A stretch of DNA of 64,000 nt from Diplocloster modestus (GTDB taxonomy: Bacteria; Bacillota; Clostridia; Lachnospirales; Lachnospiraceae): assembly GCF_019042245.1 (NCBI RefSeq), contig NZ_JAHQCX010000003.1:1-64000 (forward strand), read 5' to 3'. The translations under genes were made by a program, and so were the position numbers. Positions 33,073 through 41,510 of this stretch are shown in pieces. How positions within the stretch are numbered: the stretch's first letter is position 1; each line of letters starts with the position of its first letter. Below the pieces are notes generated by a model. It saw only the letters and a program-made list of their open reading frames with translations, searched no databases and was not told where the DNA came from.

Positions 33073-33822
33073 CTAGTAGTCTTCCCGGATGATTGGGGTA
33101 GAGAGATATACGTTTGTTACATTCTGAGATTCGTCGTAGTTAAAGGCTATATTAACATTCACCGGTTCTCCGCTCCGCATATCATAATCTTTGATTAACT
33201 TGGTGTATGCATAGATGGTGAACAGCTCTTCATCCCGATGTTCGGAGACCACCTTGCCCTCGATCTGCTCCAGCAGCTGGTCCGCCATAGTGTTGCGCTC
33301 GTTCAATGTCATCTGGCCGGGGTGGGTACCGATCAGATTCAGGGATACTTCGGTGTCTATCCGGTAGTCCTGGTAGATTTTATCGAGTATTTCTTTGTAG
33401 CCCAGGGCGCTGTCCAGATCGTACAGGGTGATATCTGTCAGGAGATATTGTTTGGCGTCGATTACATTCGCATCGTGCTTTTGTTCATTGGTGATGATCT
33501 GGATCGTAGTTTCGGCCTGTTTGGCCTTTACATGGAGAACAGTCTTGGCCTGTCCGTCTTCGTAAGTCTCCGTGAGCGTGTAGTTTTCCTGAATCCCCAG
33601 GATATTGGCTATGTCCTGAACCATCGTTTTTCTTCCGCTCAGGCTCAGATAGGTGGTGTTCAGGCGCCCGCTGCCTTCCACTACACTCTTTGTATTCATA
33701 AAGCCGGAACTGTGGAATGCTTCTACGATTTTTCCCTGATCCCGGACTCCGTACAGATTCCATAACTGGACACCGGCCAGGACCCATAGAATCAATACAA
33801 GTCCAACTAATACTTTCTTCAT
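33073..33822 (-). CDS. YwmB-like secreted protein (TATA-box-binding-like fold)
   Basis: 249 residues. N-terminal signal or anchor VLVGLVLILWVLAGVQLWNL; the rest resembles the YwmB family, known structurally for a fold like TATA-binding protein but without a known role. Family-like segments: LSLSGRKTMVQDIANILGI, and HPGQMTLNERNTMADQLLE near the C-terminus. Start ATG behind TTAGGAGGTC. It may lie downstream of the small gene at 33975. Confidence 0.65.
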   Translation of the reverse strand: MKKVLVGLVLILWVLAGVQLWNLYGVRDQGKIVEAFHSSGFMNTKSVVEGSGRLNTTYLSLSGRKTMVQDIANILGIQENYTLTETYEDGQAKTVLHVKAKQAETTIQIITNEQKHDANVIDAKQYLLTDITLYDLDSALGYKEILDKIYQDYRIDTEVSLNLIGTHPGQMTLNERNTMADQLLEQIEGKVVSEHRDEELFTIYAYTKLIKDYDMRSGEPVNVNIAFNYDESQNVTNVYLSTPIIREDY

Positions 33823-33974
33823 TTTAAAGACCTCCTAAGTGGTACTCTTTTTCTTAGTTTTGACATTTTCAGGAGGCCTTATTCATTTTCTATAGATTGC
33901 GAGGGTTCATGAAAGTGGGAACATTCGCTTTCCTCATACCTCTGTCTTTTTTTGGTTCAAATAAATTTCAAATT

Positions 33975-34526
33975 TTATTTCTTTACTACGGCGTCGGAGA
34001 TCATTTGTTCAATATTAAACCAGTAGCGCTGAAGCGCTATATTGTATTTGGCCATATTCTTCTCATCCTCGCCGGGTTCTCCTGTATACCCCAAACAGAT
34101 GCAGTACTCGGCTACCTCCTGATCCGTTATCTGATTTTCCATGATGCCCGATATCATGCTATTTCTTGCCTCGCTATAATAATAATCATAATATACGAAC
34201 ATATCAAATTGTTGCGGCCCATAAACCTTTCCGCCCGATTTAAGCGCCTGCTGTCTTTTATTATTTTCTTCTTTTAATTTATTTCGAAAACTTGAATAAG
34301 TGATATGATCCACAAAACCATTTTCCTTTAGATACTGCTGCTCGATCTTTGCGCGGACCACACGTTCTGAATCTGTAAGATCGCGGTGGTCAGTCCCTAT
34401 TGATACTTTGCTGAGAAATGTAAACTCATCTTCATATATTTTATCGCCATTCACAATGATGGCAGGCCTTTTTCCGTGCAAAATCAGGACGCAGACCGTC
34501 AGTATAAAAATAATACCCGCTCCCAA
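33975..34526 (-). CDS. Membrane-anchored protein resembling the N-terminal part of SurA/PrsA foldases
   Basis: 183 residues or a few more. A membrane helix is followed by RPAIIVNGDKIYEDEF, similar to the opening of SurA-type chaperone domains, then helices. There is no parvulin prolyl isomerase domain. The start is unclear: TTG at 34526 has no ribosome site. The frame is open to 34556, where GGTGATG precedes an ATC codon that would add GKARKKWIL, giving a proper basic signal end. It follows the beta-helix gene on the same strand and may help fold a secreted protein. Confidence 0.5.
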   Translation of the reverse strand: MGAGIIFILTVCVLILHGKRPAIIVNGDKIYEDEFTFLSKVSIGTDHRDLTDSERVVRAKIEQQYLKENGFVDHITYSSFRNKLKEENNKRQQALKSGGKVYGPQQFDMFVYYDYYYSEARNSMISGIMENQITDQEVAEYCICLGYTGEPGEDEKNMAKYNIALQRYWFNIEQMISDAVVKK

Positions 34527-34577
34527 TAATATCCATTTTTTTCTTGCTTTACCGATAAAGCATCACCTTTTTCATAA

Positions 34578-34608
34578 GCGGACAGCCGCTTTTAGGACTG
34601 CTGTCCGC
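34578..34608 (-). terminator. Hairpin between the beta-helix gene and the foldase-like gene
   Basis: GCGGACAGC pairs with GCTGTCCGC across a 13-base loop, without a T run. It may slow transcription, protect the 3' end of the upstream message, or shield the start of the next gene. Confidence 0.4.
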
Positions 34609-34684
34609 CTCCATCTGTATTTTGTTTTAACGCTTCGTTATAATATTTATAAACAGAAGCTTACATAGACATTACAGAAGCTTA

Positions 34685-37180
34685 CTAATTGTTATATGTG
34701 ATAGTCGGACTCCAGCTTACTTCGTCCGAATAATTATTTTGATTTTGATTTACAATAAAATAAATCCGATCGCCCGTCTGTACTGTAGTTGTTATATTAT
34801 GTACCAATCCTGTGGTATCCGATCCACCGATTGTATTCCAATCCTGATCCGGCCATATATTGGCTGTGTTTTTCAGTATTTTTACTCTCACGCCGTCATA
34901 ACCCGTATTCGCCTTTTTGGGATTCCCCTGAATCGTAATCTCACCATTATGGGGAGCCTCCCAGGCAACGACCGTATCATTTCCGTCGGGATGCAGCTGC
35001 GCCGGGGCCCAGATCAGGCTGTACTGATTCGTCCCTTTCCACCTGTTGATACTGCTGTCCCAGTTCATTTCGGAATATCCTGTGTCACTGGTTTGCAGGT
35101 AATACCAGCCGTCGGTACCCTGAACACTGGAAAAATCCGCTGTCAAATTATATTTTTCTTCTATATTATAAGTGATCAGTGGATTCCAGTATGTACCGTC
35201 GCTATAATTGTTGCTGTTTTTGTTGAGTACAAAGTACAGCATATCATCCTTGTTGACCGTTACCGTAAAATCATGGGACACACCTGCTGTATCGGATCCT
35301 CCGATATACTGCCAGCCGTTAGCAGGCCAAACCTGGTTGTCATTCTGTAAAATTTTAACATTTACACCGTCATTCCCTGTATTTGCTTTCCTTGGATTGC
35401 CGATTATCTGCACCTTGCCCGCCTTAGGCGCCTTCCACGCCAATACCGTATCATTGCTGTCCGGATGCATATTTCCCGGAGCCCAAATCAGGTTATACGT
35501 GCCGCTTCCCTGCCACTTATTCTCCGATGGATTCCACGTAAGATCCTGATAACCGTTGGCAGTTTTCTCCATATAATACCAGTTGCGGCCTCCTTGCTGT
35601 GTGCTGAAATCTCTGGTAAACACATAGGTGTCTTCGCTCTGTCCCGTTGTGACAGAAGTCTGATGAGCGCCAATATCATAGGAACCTTTGTCCAGATTAT
35701 TTCCCCAGAAATCTTTACCGCCGTTATCCGGAAGGTAGACTCCCTTGCCAATACACATGGATGTATTGCTGATCTTATAATTGTCTGCATAACCCATTCC
35801 GTCACCTGTGACACCCGGGTTCACGAGTTCCGGATCTCCTGAAACCGCATAGCGGTCTGCCGGATTTGCCTGACAGGGATAGTACAGATTGTTCTCATAG
35901 ACCGAGGACGCCCAGTCAGGGTCTGTCTGGAAATTAAATATATTATTCCAGAACTGATGATTGGTGCCGGCATTGCCAAAACATGCATCCAATTTTCCGC
36001 TGGATTTATAAAATGTATTATTATAAATTTCGGTGGGCATATCTCCCGCCCGGATAATATACTGCTCATCATCCACACTCACATTATAACGTAAAACGGT
36101 CTTAATATGGCCAGGATCTTTATTAATGCCGGCACAGTCAAGCCAGAATCCGCCCTGATTGCCATGTGTGTAATTATACTGGAAGGTCGTCACGCCGCCG
36201 GTTCCCCAGTCCGTGTCAAAAGCAGTTCCATCACTGTCAAACAGTCTGGTTCTGGCTACCTCGTTATATTGGAATAACGCATCGTCTGTACCACAGGTCC
36301 ACATTCCTGCAATAATCTTGGTATCGCTTTGATTCCCCAATGCGCCGGCATCGTAACATAGGTTATACTGGATGAGCGGTGATACGCAATTCGCTACGAT
36401 CATACCATCTGAACCGGTTCTGCTGATGGTATTGTTTTCGATCACTACATTTGTATGATATTGATCAACGATAAAATCCTCCCGCTGATTGATTCGAATC
36501 CCGCTTGTCAGTACATCATGCACGTAATTGTTCTTAATCAGTACTCCGTCATAATGCACACTGTTGGTGGACCTGCCCGGCATACTTACATAGATACCGG
36601 AATTCCAATACATACTCTCATAGGTGGGCATCGATCTGCGGTTTTCACCGGTTACATCATGCACTTCACAGTCTTCAATGGTAATCCCGTGAGTGATGCT
36701 ATCGGTCTTCCCATTGACGAAAATCCCCTGGCGGATACCACGTTCCGCCGCTTCATTGGTAACCTCAAAGTTGCGGACCGTCCAGTACTCCTGACTATCC
36801 AGCTTGATAGCTGCCTCAGCGCCATTCCCCTGAATCAACGGTTTATTCCCTGTTCCATACATATCGAGGACAATAGGAGCCCCGGCTGTACCGGATCCCT
36901 GTGGTTGAAGCATGCCTGTCCAGGTCCCGCCTGCCTTAAAACAGATCTTATCTCCCGGCTGAAATATAGTCCCGTTTACTTTCTCAAGAGTTTTCCAGGC
37001 TGCCTGTTCACTGGTACCCGCAGCACTATCGCTTCCGCTAACATCATCGATGTAATAAGTTTTCACTGATTCGGTGTTCATGGTTTGGACATCATTTTCA
37101 TCCGTCTGCGCAGCTTTGGCAGTCAATACAAGCCCCAGGCACATGGTCATTGTTAACATCACTGCAATTATTTTTTTCAT
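34685..37180 (-). CDS. Secreted right-handed beta-helix protein with two C-terminal repeat modules
   Basis: 831 residues. Signal peptide with AKA cleavage near 22-24. Residues about 40-500 form a pectate-lyase-like parallel beta helix with repeated short strands (TVRNFEVTN, GITIEDCEVHDV, GVLIKNNYVHDV, VIENNTISRTGSDG, TFQYNYTHGNQGG). Then two copies of a module of about 150 residues share NWYY/GWYY, NLIWAP/SLIWAP, HPDSNDTV/HPDGNDTV and GNPRKANTG/GNPKKANTG. The helix fold suggests a polysaccharide lyase or hydrolase; the modules may bind glycans. No sorting signal at the end, so probably released. The start follows a hairpin-repeat ribosome site. Confidence 0.85.
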   Translation of the reverse strand: MKKIIAVMLTMTMCLGLVLTAKAAQTDENDVQTMNTESVKTYYIDDVSGSDSAAGTSEQAAWKTLEKVNGTIFQPGDKICFKAGGTWTGMLQPQGSGTAGAPIVLDMYGTGNKPLIQGNGAEAAIKLDSQEYWTVRNFEVTNEAAERGIRQGIFVNGKTDSITHGITIEDCEVHDVTGENRRSMPTYESMYWNSGIYVSMPGRSTNSVHYDGVLIKNNYVHDVLTSGIRINQREDFIVDQYHTNVVIENNTISRTGSDGMIVANCVSPLIQYNLCYDAGALGNQSDTKIIAGMWTCGTDDALFQYNEVARTRLFDSDGTAFDTDWGTGGVTTFQYNYTHGNQGGFWLDCAGINKDPGHIKTVLRYNVSVDDEQYIIRAGDMPTEIYNNTFYKSSGKLDACFGNAGTNHQFWNNIFNFQTDPDWASSVYENNLYYPCQANPADRYAVSGDPELVNPGVTGDGMGYADNYKISNTSMCIGKGVYLPDNGGKDFWGNNLDKGSYDIGAHQTSVTTGQSEDTYVFTRDFSTQQGGRNWYYMEKTANGYQDLTWNPSENKWQGSGTYNLIWAPGNMHPDSNDTVLAWKAPKAGKVQIIGNPRKANTGNDGVNVKILQNDNQVWPANGWQYIGGSDTAGVSHDFTVTVNKDDMLYFVLNKNSNNYSDGTYWNPLITYNIEEKYNLTADFSSVQGTDGWYYLQTSDTGYSEMNWDSSINRWKGTNQYSLIWAPAQLHPDGNDTVVAWEAPHNGEITIQGNPKKANTGYDGVRVKILKNTANIWPDQDWNTIGGSDTTGLVHNITTTVQTGDRIYFIVNQNQNNYSDEVSWSPTITYNN

Positions 37181-37181
37181 A

Positions 37182-37222
37182 CTTTCCTCCAGTGGCGCGT
37201 TTACCGCGCCATAAATTCAGGG
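37182..37222 (-). promoter_or_regulatory. Hairpin repeat carrying the ribosome site of the beta-helix gene
   Basis: Minus strand: CCTGAATTTAT, stem GGCGC, loop GGTAAAC, stem GCGCC, then ACTGGAGGAAAG and the ATG. It is the third locus of the family seen before pstB and pstC. The second base pair has changed from T-A to G-C compared with the pstC copies, keeping the stem. Confidence 0.65.
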
Positions 37223-37245
37223 ATGGGTGAACATTTTGTTCAACC

Positions 37246-38133
37246 TTACCCTCCTAATATTAATTTTTCGACAGAATACAATTTCACCCGCTCTTTTAGC
37301 CATGTATTCGGCGTGTGAACCACCAGAAGCGTCCTGCCTTCCGGCCCCTCGAATATCATTCCGTGGCCACCCTCTTTTTCTAAAACAGTATTTCTCTCAT
37401 GATTCCACTTCCCAATCACCCCTTTCTGTGCATGGGAGATACCGACCGCATATCCCTTCTCTCCATAACTGGACCATATCATATGAAGCCGGCTGTTTTC
37501 GTCTCTGAACAGGAATGGCCCGTCTGTCACGAAGCCTTCTGAATCAAATTCCCTGTGGATGACCGGCCACTCCGCTTCAGATGCGTGAAATAAAACCTCA
37601 GGTTCCCCGGTCAGTTTCGTCAGGTCCCCGGACATTTTCGCCGCGCAGATACAGCCGTCTCCTGTCTGGATCCATTCATGGCAAAAAACCATATACACTC
37701 CGTCATCCTCAAAGCAGAGTGTTCCGTCCAGACACTCCCAGTCAGTCGGTGTAACCGGTCCATCAGTTACCGGGACAAATGGTCCTCTGGGATCATCCGA
37801 GATCAGCACCTGTACACCTCTGCATCTCCCTTCTGCTTTAAAACTCGCTATCATATAGTATCTGCCGCGGTATTTCCAGACTTCCGGCGCCCAAAAATTC
37901 CGGTCGGCCCAAAAATTCTGAGGCGCCCGAAATACCGGATAAGGCCCCTGGAACAGCTTGAGGTCTTTACTTCGGTAGCAGTCGAAACCCTCGCCGTTTC
38001 CTTCCCAGGTATTCACATCTGTGGTCCCATATAGATAATACTCGCCGTTCTCCTTGAGGAAAAACGGATCTCTGATCCTGATATCCTGAAGCTGCCATTT
38101 CTTCATCTTAATCTCCATTCCGCCCTTTTCCAT
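37246..38133 (-). CDS. Glycoside hydrolase family 43-like enzyme
   Basis: 295 residues with a five-bladed propeller pattern. The general-base Asp lies in DIRIRDPFFLKENGEYYLY, a typical GH43 opening; ECLDGTLCFEDDGVYMVF and TDGPFLFRDENSRLHMIWS are further blades. There is no signal peptide, so it likely works inside the cell on imported oligosaccharides (arabinose- or xylose-type links in the family). Start uncertain: 38133 or the ATG at 38106, which has GGAG six bases upstream. It sits eight bases after the sugar permease. Confidence 0.8.
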   Translation of the reverse strand: MEKGGMEIKMKKWQLQDIRIRDPFFLKENGEYYLYGTTDVNTWEGNGEGFDCYRSKDLKLFQGPYPVFRAPQNFWADRNFWAPEVWKYRGRYYMIASFKAEGRCRGVQVLISDDPRGPFVPVTDGPVTPTDWECLDGTLCFEDDGVYMVFCHEWIQTGDGCICAAKMSGDLTKLTGEPEVLFHASEAEWPVIHREFDSEGFVTDGPFLFRDENSRLHMIWSSYGEKGYAVGISHAQKGVIGKWNHERNTVLEKEGGHGMIFEGPEGRTLLVVHTPNTWLKERVKLYSVEKLILGG

Positions 38134-38140
38134 GACACGC

Positions 38141-38962
38141 CTATCCCTTCACCGCCCCTGCCGTCATACCCGAAATAATATATTTTTGCAGAATCAGATA
38201 CACAATCGCCACCGGCAGCGTTGAGAGTACCACGTTCGCGAATACCAGCTGCCAGTCAGAGCTATGATTTCCAAAGAAATTATATATGGTAAGGGGCAGC
38301 GTATAATTTCTAGCACTGTTGAGGAAATAGATCGAAATTCCAAAATCATTCCATACCGCCATGAAATTAATGATAATCGCGGTAATAGTCGCAGGCTGAA
38401 GCAATGGAAAAATAATCCGAAAGAAAAGCTGCACCTGTCCCGCTCCGTCCAGCCAGGCAGACTCGTCGATTTCCAAAGGAATACTTTTAATAAATCCGGT
38501 ATACAAAAAAACAGTAAAGGACATATTTGCCACAACCAGCACCAGCACAGCCGCCAGCACATGGGGAAGGTGGAAAAAGTTACACACAAAGTAGGTTGGG
38601 ATAATTTGTACAGGCAGTACCAGGCCAAAAATGACTACCATATTAATCGCTTTGGAGAACAGGCTCTTCTTGCGCTGCAATACAAAAGCCATGGCAGAAC
38701 AGAGCAAAACCAGCAGCAGCACGCAGATGACCGTGATTCCCATGCTGTTCAAAAAGCCTCTTAAGATTCCCCCCTCAATGAACATCTCTTTATAATTTTC
38801 CAACACATGCCAGGAGGAAGGCAGCTTGATATTCATCATGGCCGCTTCTTTGCGGTCCTTAAACGAATTGATGACTACCATATAGATCGGAATCAGAATG
38901 ATCAGCGCACAGATACATAATACGGCATTCACAACCGAATTCGTAATTTTGCGTTTTTTCAC
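38141..38962 (-). CDS. Carbohydrate ABC transporter permease (MalG-like)
   Basis: 273 residues, six membrane helices. The coupling loop is KSIPLEIDESAWLDGAGQVQ, matching the EAA motif of sugar permeases, and the end KYIISGMTAGAVKG is the standard MalG tail. It overlaps the MalF-like gene by four bases. No ATPase is in the locus, so a shared MsmX-type ATPase elsewhere is likely. Confidence 0.92.
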   Translation of the reverse strand: MKKRKITNSVVNAVLCICALIILIPIYMVVINSFKDRKEAAMMNIKLPSSWHVLENYKEMFIEGGILRGFLNSMGITVICVLLLVLLCSAMAFVLQRKKSLFSKAINMVVIFGLVLPVQIIPTYFVCNFFHLPHVLAAVLVLVVANMSFTVFLYTGFIKSIPLEIDESAWLDGAGQVQLFFRIIFPLLQPATITAIIINFMAVWNDFGISIYFLNSARNYTLPLTIYNFFGNHSSDWQLVFANVVLSTLPVAIVYLILQKYIISGMTAGAVKG

Positions 38963-39840
38963 ATCTCCACCTCCCGATTGGCAATATATTTATACGTCGG
39001 CATAGCAATCGCAGCGATAATCAACGCCAGCAGGATACTGGCGGCACATCCTTCACCCAGCCTGCCCGATCCAAAGGACTTAAAGATTACCGTTCCAAAC
39101 ACTTCCGTAGCCGATCCGGGGCCGCCCTGAGTCGTTGCCTGAACCAGATCGAATACCTTTAATCCTCCGATAATATTCAATATCAATGCGTTGTTAAATG
39201 CAGGCAGCAGCAGCGGAAAAGTTATATATCGGAATTTTTTCCAGCCGGTAGCCCCGTCGATCTCGGCCGCTTCATAATAATCTTTCCCTATGGTCTGCAT
39301 GCCGGAAAGGAGTATCACCATGGTAAAACCCGACCATTTCCATATCTCGATCGCACATACGGAAAATATAGCGATCTTCGGATCTACCAGCCAGGACTGG
39401 GCCAGGCTTCCAAGGCCCGCAAAGTTCAGAAAAGAGTTGATCAGGCCGTTGGCGGGATGCATCAGGGAGGAAAAGATCAGTCCCACCGCTACGGTATTGA
39501 TAACAGCTGGCAGGAAAAAGATTGTGCGCATCGCGTTGGTCAATGCGAATTTCCGGTTGAGCGCTACGGCCAGTGCCAGACCGATTACCATTTTGAATAC
39601 GGTGGTGATTAATGCGAATATAAAGGAGTTAAACATGGCTCCCCGCATATTCGGCTGGCTGAACACATCCAGATAATTCTGGATTCCCGCGAACCTTGCC
39701 GAAGCCACGTCAAAGCCCAGGATTTTAATAAAAGAGATAAACAGACCACCCAATGCCGGTACGATAAAAAACAATATGTAGAGTACGAGACCCGGGATTG
39801 CGATGGAATAGGAATATCTTTTTAATTTCGTTTTTGTCAT
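38959..39840 (-). CDS. Carbohydrate ABC transporter permease (MalF-like)
   Basis: 293 residues, six membrane helices. The EAA loop reads DYYEAAEIDGATGWKKFRYI, a close match to sugar-permease consensus. I start at the ATG at 39840 (MTKTKLKRYSY) behind AAGGAACGG. The frame upstream to 39984 only overlaps the lipoprotein gene end in another frame. Confidence 0.93.
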   Translation of the reverse strand: MTKTKLKRYSYSIAIPGLVLYILFFIVPALGGLFISFIKILGFDVASARFAGIQNYLDVFSQPNMRGAMFNSFIFALITTVFKMVIGLALAVALNRKFALTNAMRTIFFLPAVINTVAVGLIFSSLMHPANGLINSFLNFAGLGSLAQSWLVDPKIAIFSVCAIEIWKWSGFTMVILLSGMQTIGKDYYEAAEIDGATGWKKFRYITFPLLLPAFNNALILNIIGGLKVFDLVQATTQGGPGSATEVFGTVIFKSFGSGRLGEGCAASILLALIIAAIAMPTYKYIANREVEM

Positions 39841-39907
39841 ATACCGTTCCTTCTTTAATATGGGGCTGTCTGACGACAGCCCCGCTCGATTCATTCTATC
39901 TTTCCTT

Positions 39908-41302
39908 TTACCAGTTCGGATCACCCTGAGCTTTTGCATTTCTCTCAGTCTCATCATCCAAAGCCTTAGCCACGTCAGCTGCATCCTTTAAGGTTCCGGT
40001 ATAGTAGTTCAGCAACGGCTCGCTCAAATTACCATAGGAATACTTATTAATCTCTTCCCAGTCAGTCATGGACATTCCGCTGTCCATAATCGCCTTCAGA
40101 TCCGCAGTCGCGGAAGGAATATCACTGGTGATCTTTTGATTCAGATATACACCGGGCTGGGCATCCGCGTACACCTGCTGTGCCTCTGCGGAAGCAATGA
40201 AATTCAGCGCTTTTTTACCGAGTTCCACATTTTCACACTGGGTCGTCAGGGCCAGGGAATAAGGTGTAAACATATTGATGTAATTCTTGCCATCGTCGGC
40301 AGGCATGGCAAATGCTCCGATATCATCGATCTTGTCGGGGAATTTCTGCTGGATATTATCCGCACACCAGGTGCCGTTAATATACATGGCACAGGTCCCG
40401 TCCGCCAAAGCCTGATGCGCACTGTCAACTGTATCAGACAAGTATGTCTCATTTACATAACCCAGATCGATCAGATCTTTTGTTTTCCGGATCATATCTA
40501 CAAAATTTGTGCATTCGCTGTAAGTAAGCTTATGTTCATTAATCTGGTCCATCAGTCCGAAGGAATCAAGTCCTCTCTCCTCTGCGTCTAAGAGGAGTCC
40601 GCTTATGGTAGGCGGCTGGACACTCCATGCATCCTTACCGGAATAATATACCGGTGTGATCCCCTGGTCCTTTAAGGTTTTGCAGACATTCAGGAATTCA
40701 TCCCAGGTCTTAGGTATCTCGACTCCAGCCTGTTCGAACACTTTTTTATTATAGAATATGCCGGATAGTACGACGGAATCGACCGGAACTGCATATAATT
40801 TATCATTGTAGATAAATGTCCCGTCCAACACTTTTTGATCATACTCGGAAGTGCATTCCAGGCCTGTCAGATCCACCAGTTTATCCAGACCCTTCACATA
40901 GGCTTCCACCCACTGAGGTTTGTATACCTGAATGATATCGGGGAGGTCATCGGTGGCAAATTTTGTCTGGAGTACCTGGTCGCCCTGGGCGCCGCCCTGA
41001 ATCTTGGATATCTCCAGTTTGAATCCGAGCTCTTGTGAATTATCGTTAATATACTTTTCCAGCGCTTCCCAGCCGGATTTGTACCAGTCCGTATACATCA
41101 GAACCGTCAATGTCTCCACTTTACCCGTACTGCCGGATTCTGTCTTATCCGCATCCGGGGCTTTTGTCTCCGCCGCAGTATTGTCTCCGGCGGCATCACC
41201 TGATGTATTCTCCGATTCGGCAGCACTTTTTCCACAGCCGGCCATTCCAGCTAACATTGCAACTGACAAGCCAATGGCCAATAATTTTTTAAACTTTATC
41301 AT
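39908..41302 (-). CDS. Sugar-binding lipoprotein of the ABC transporter
   Basis: 464 residues. Signal peptide with lipobox MAGC (Cys23), linker rich in Glu, Ala and Thr, then a family-1 solute-binding fold (VETLTVLMYTDWYKSGW, KTWDEFLNVCKTL, WCADNIQQKFP). It captures oligosaccharides for the two permeases that follow. First gene of the operon; start ATG behind GAGAGGAATT. It faces the YesMN-like regulators, which likely control it. Confidence 0.92.
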   Translation of the reverse strand: MIKFKKLLAIGLSVAMLAGMAGCGKSAAESENTSGDAAGDNTAAETKAPDADKTESGSTGKVETLTVLMYTDWYKSGWEALEKYINDNSQELGFKLEISKIQGGAQGDQVLQTKFATDDLPDIIQVYKPQWVEAYVKGLDKLVDLTGLECTSEYDQKVLDGTFIYNDKLYAVPVDSVVLSGIFYNKKVFEQAGVEIPKTWDEFLNVCKTLKDQGITPVYYSGKDAWSVQPPTISGLLLDAEERGLDSFGLMDQINEHKLTYSECTNFVDMIRKTKDLIDLGYVNETYLSDTVDSAHQALADGTCAMYINGTWCADNIQQKFPDKIDDIGAFAMPADDGKNYINMFTPYSLALTTQCENVELGKKALNFIASAEAQQVYADAQPGVYLNQKITSDIPSATADLKAIMDSGMSMTDWEEINKYSYGNLSEPLLNYYTGTLKDAADVAKALDDETERNAKAQGDPNW

Positions 41303-41448
41303 AACAATTCCTCTCTCTTTTAAGATTTTAATAATGAAAACTTACCCGGCCAGGTTGTTTCTCTATATTCATCTTATCATGTTTACCCTTCTCCGGCATT
41401 TCACTTTTTTCGGATTTATAGGAATTTTTTACACTCTTTTTATATAAC

Positions 41449-41477
41449 TTGACAAACAAAATGCAAATACTTATGAT
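41449..41477 (+). promoter_or_regulatory. Promoter of the two-component system
   Basis: TTGACA (41449-41454), 17 bases, TATGAT (41472-41477), 34 bases before the kinase start. It lies in the divergent region between the kinase and the sugar-binding lipoprotein. Confidence 0.75.
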
Positions 41478-41510
41478 TTGACTATACTGTTTGTCCAAAA
41501 GAGGGGTGCT

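Noticed and set aside
34578..34608. Riboswitch before the foldase-like gene
   Set aside because: Only one simple hairpin; no conserved riboswitch core was recognised.
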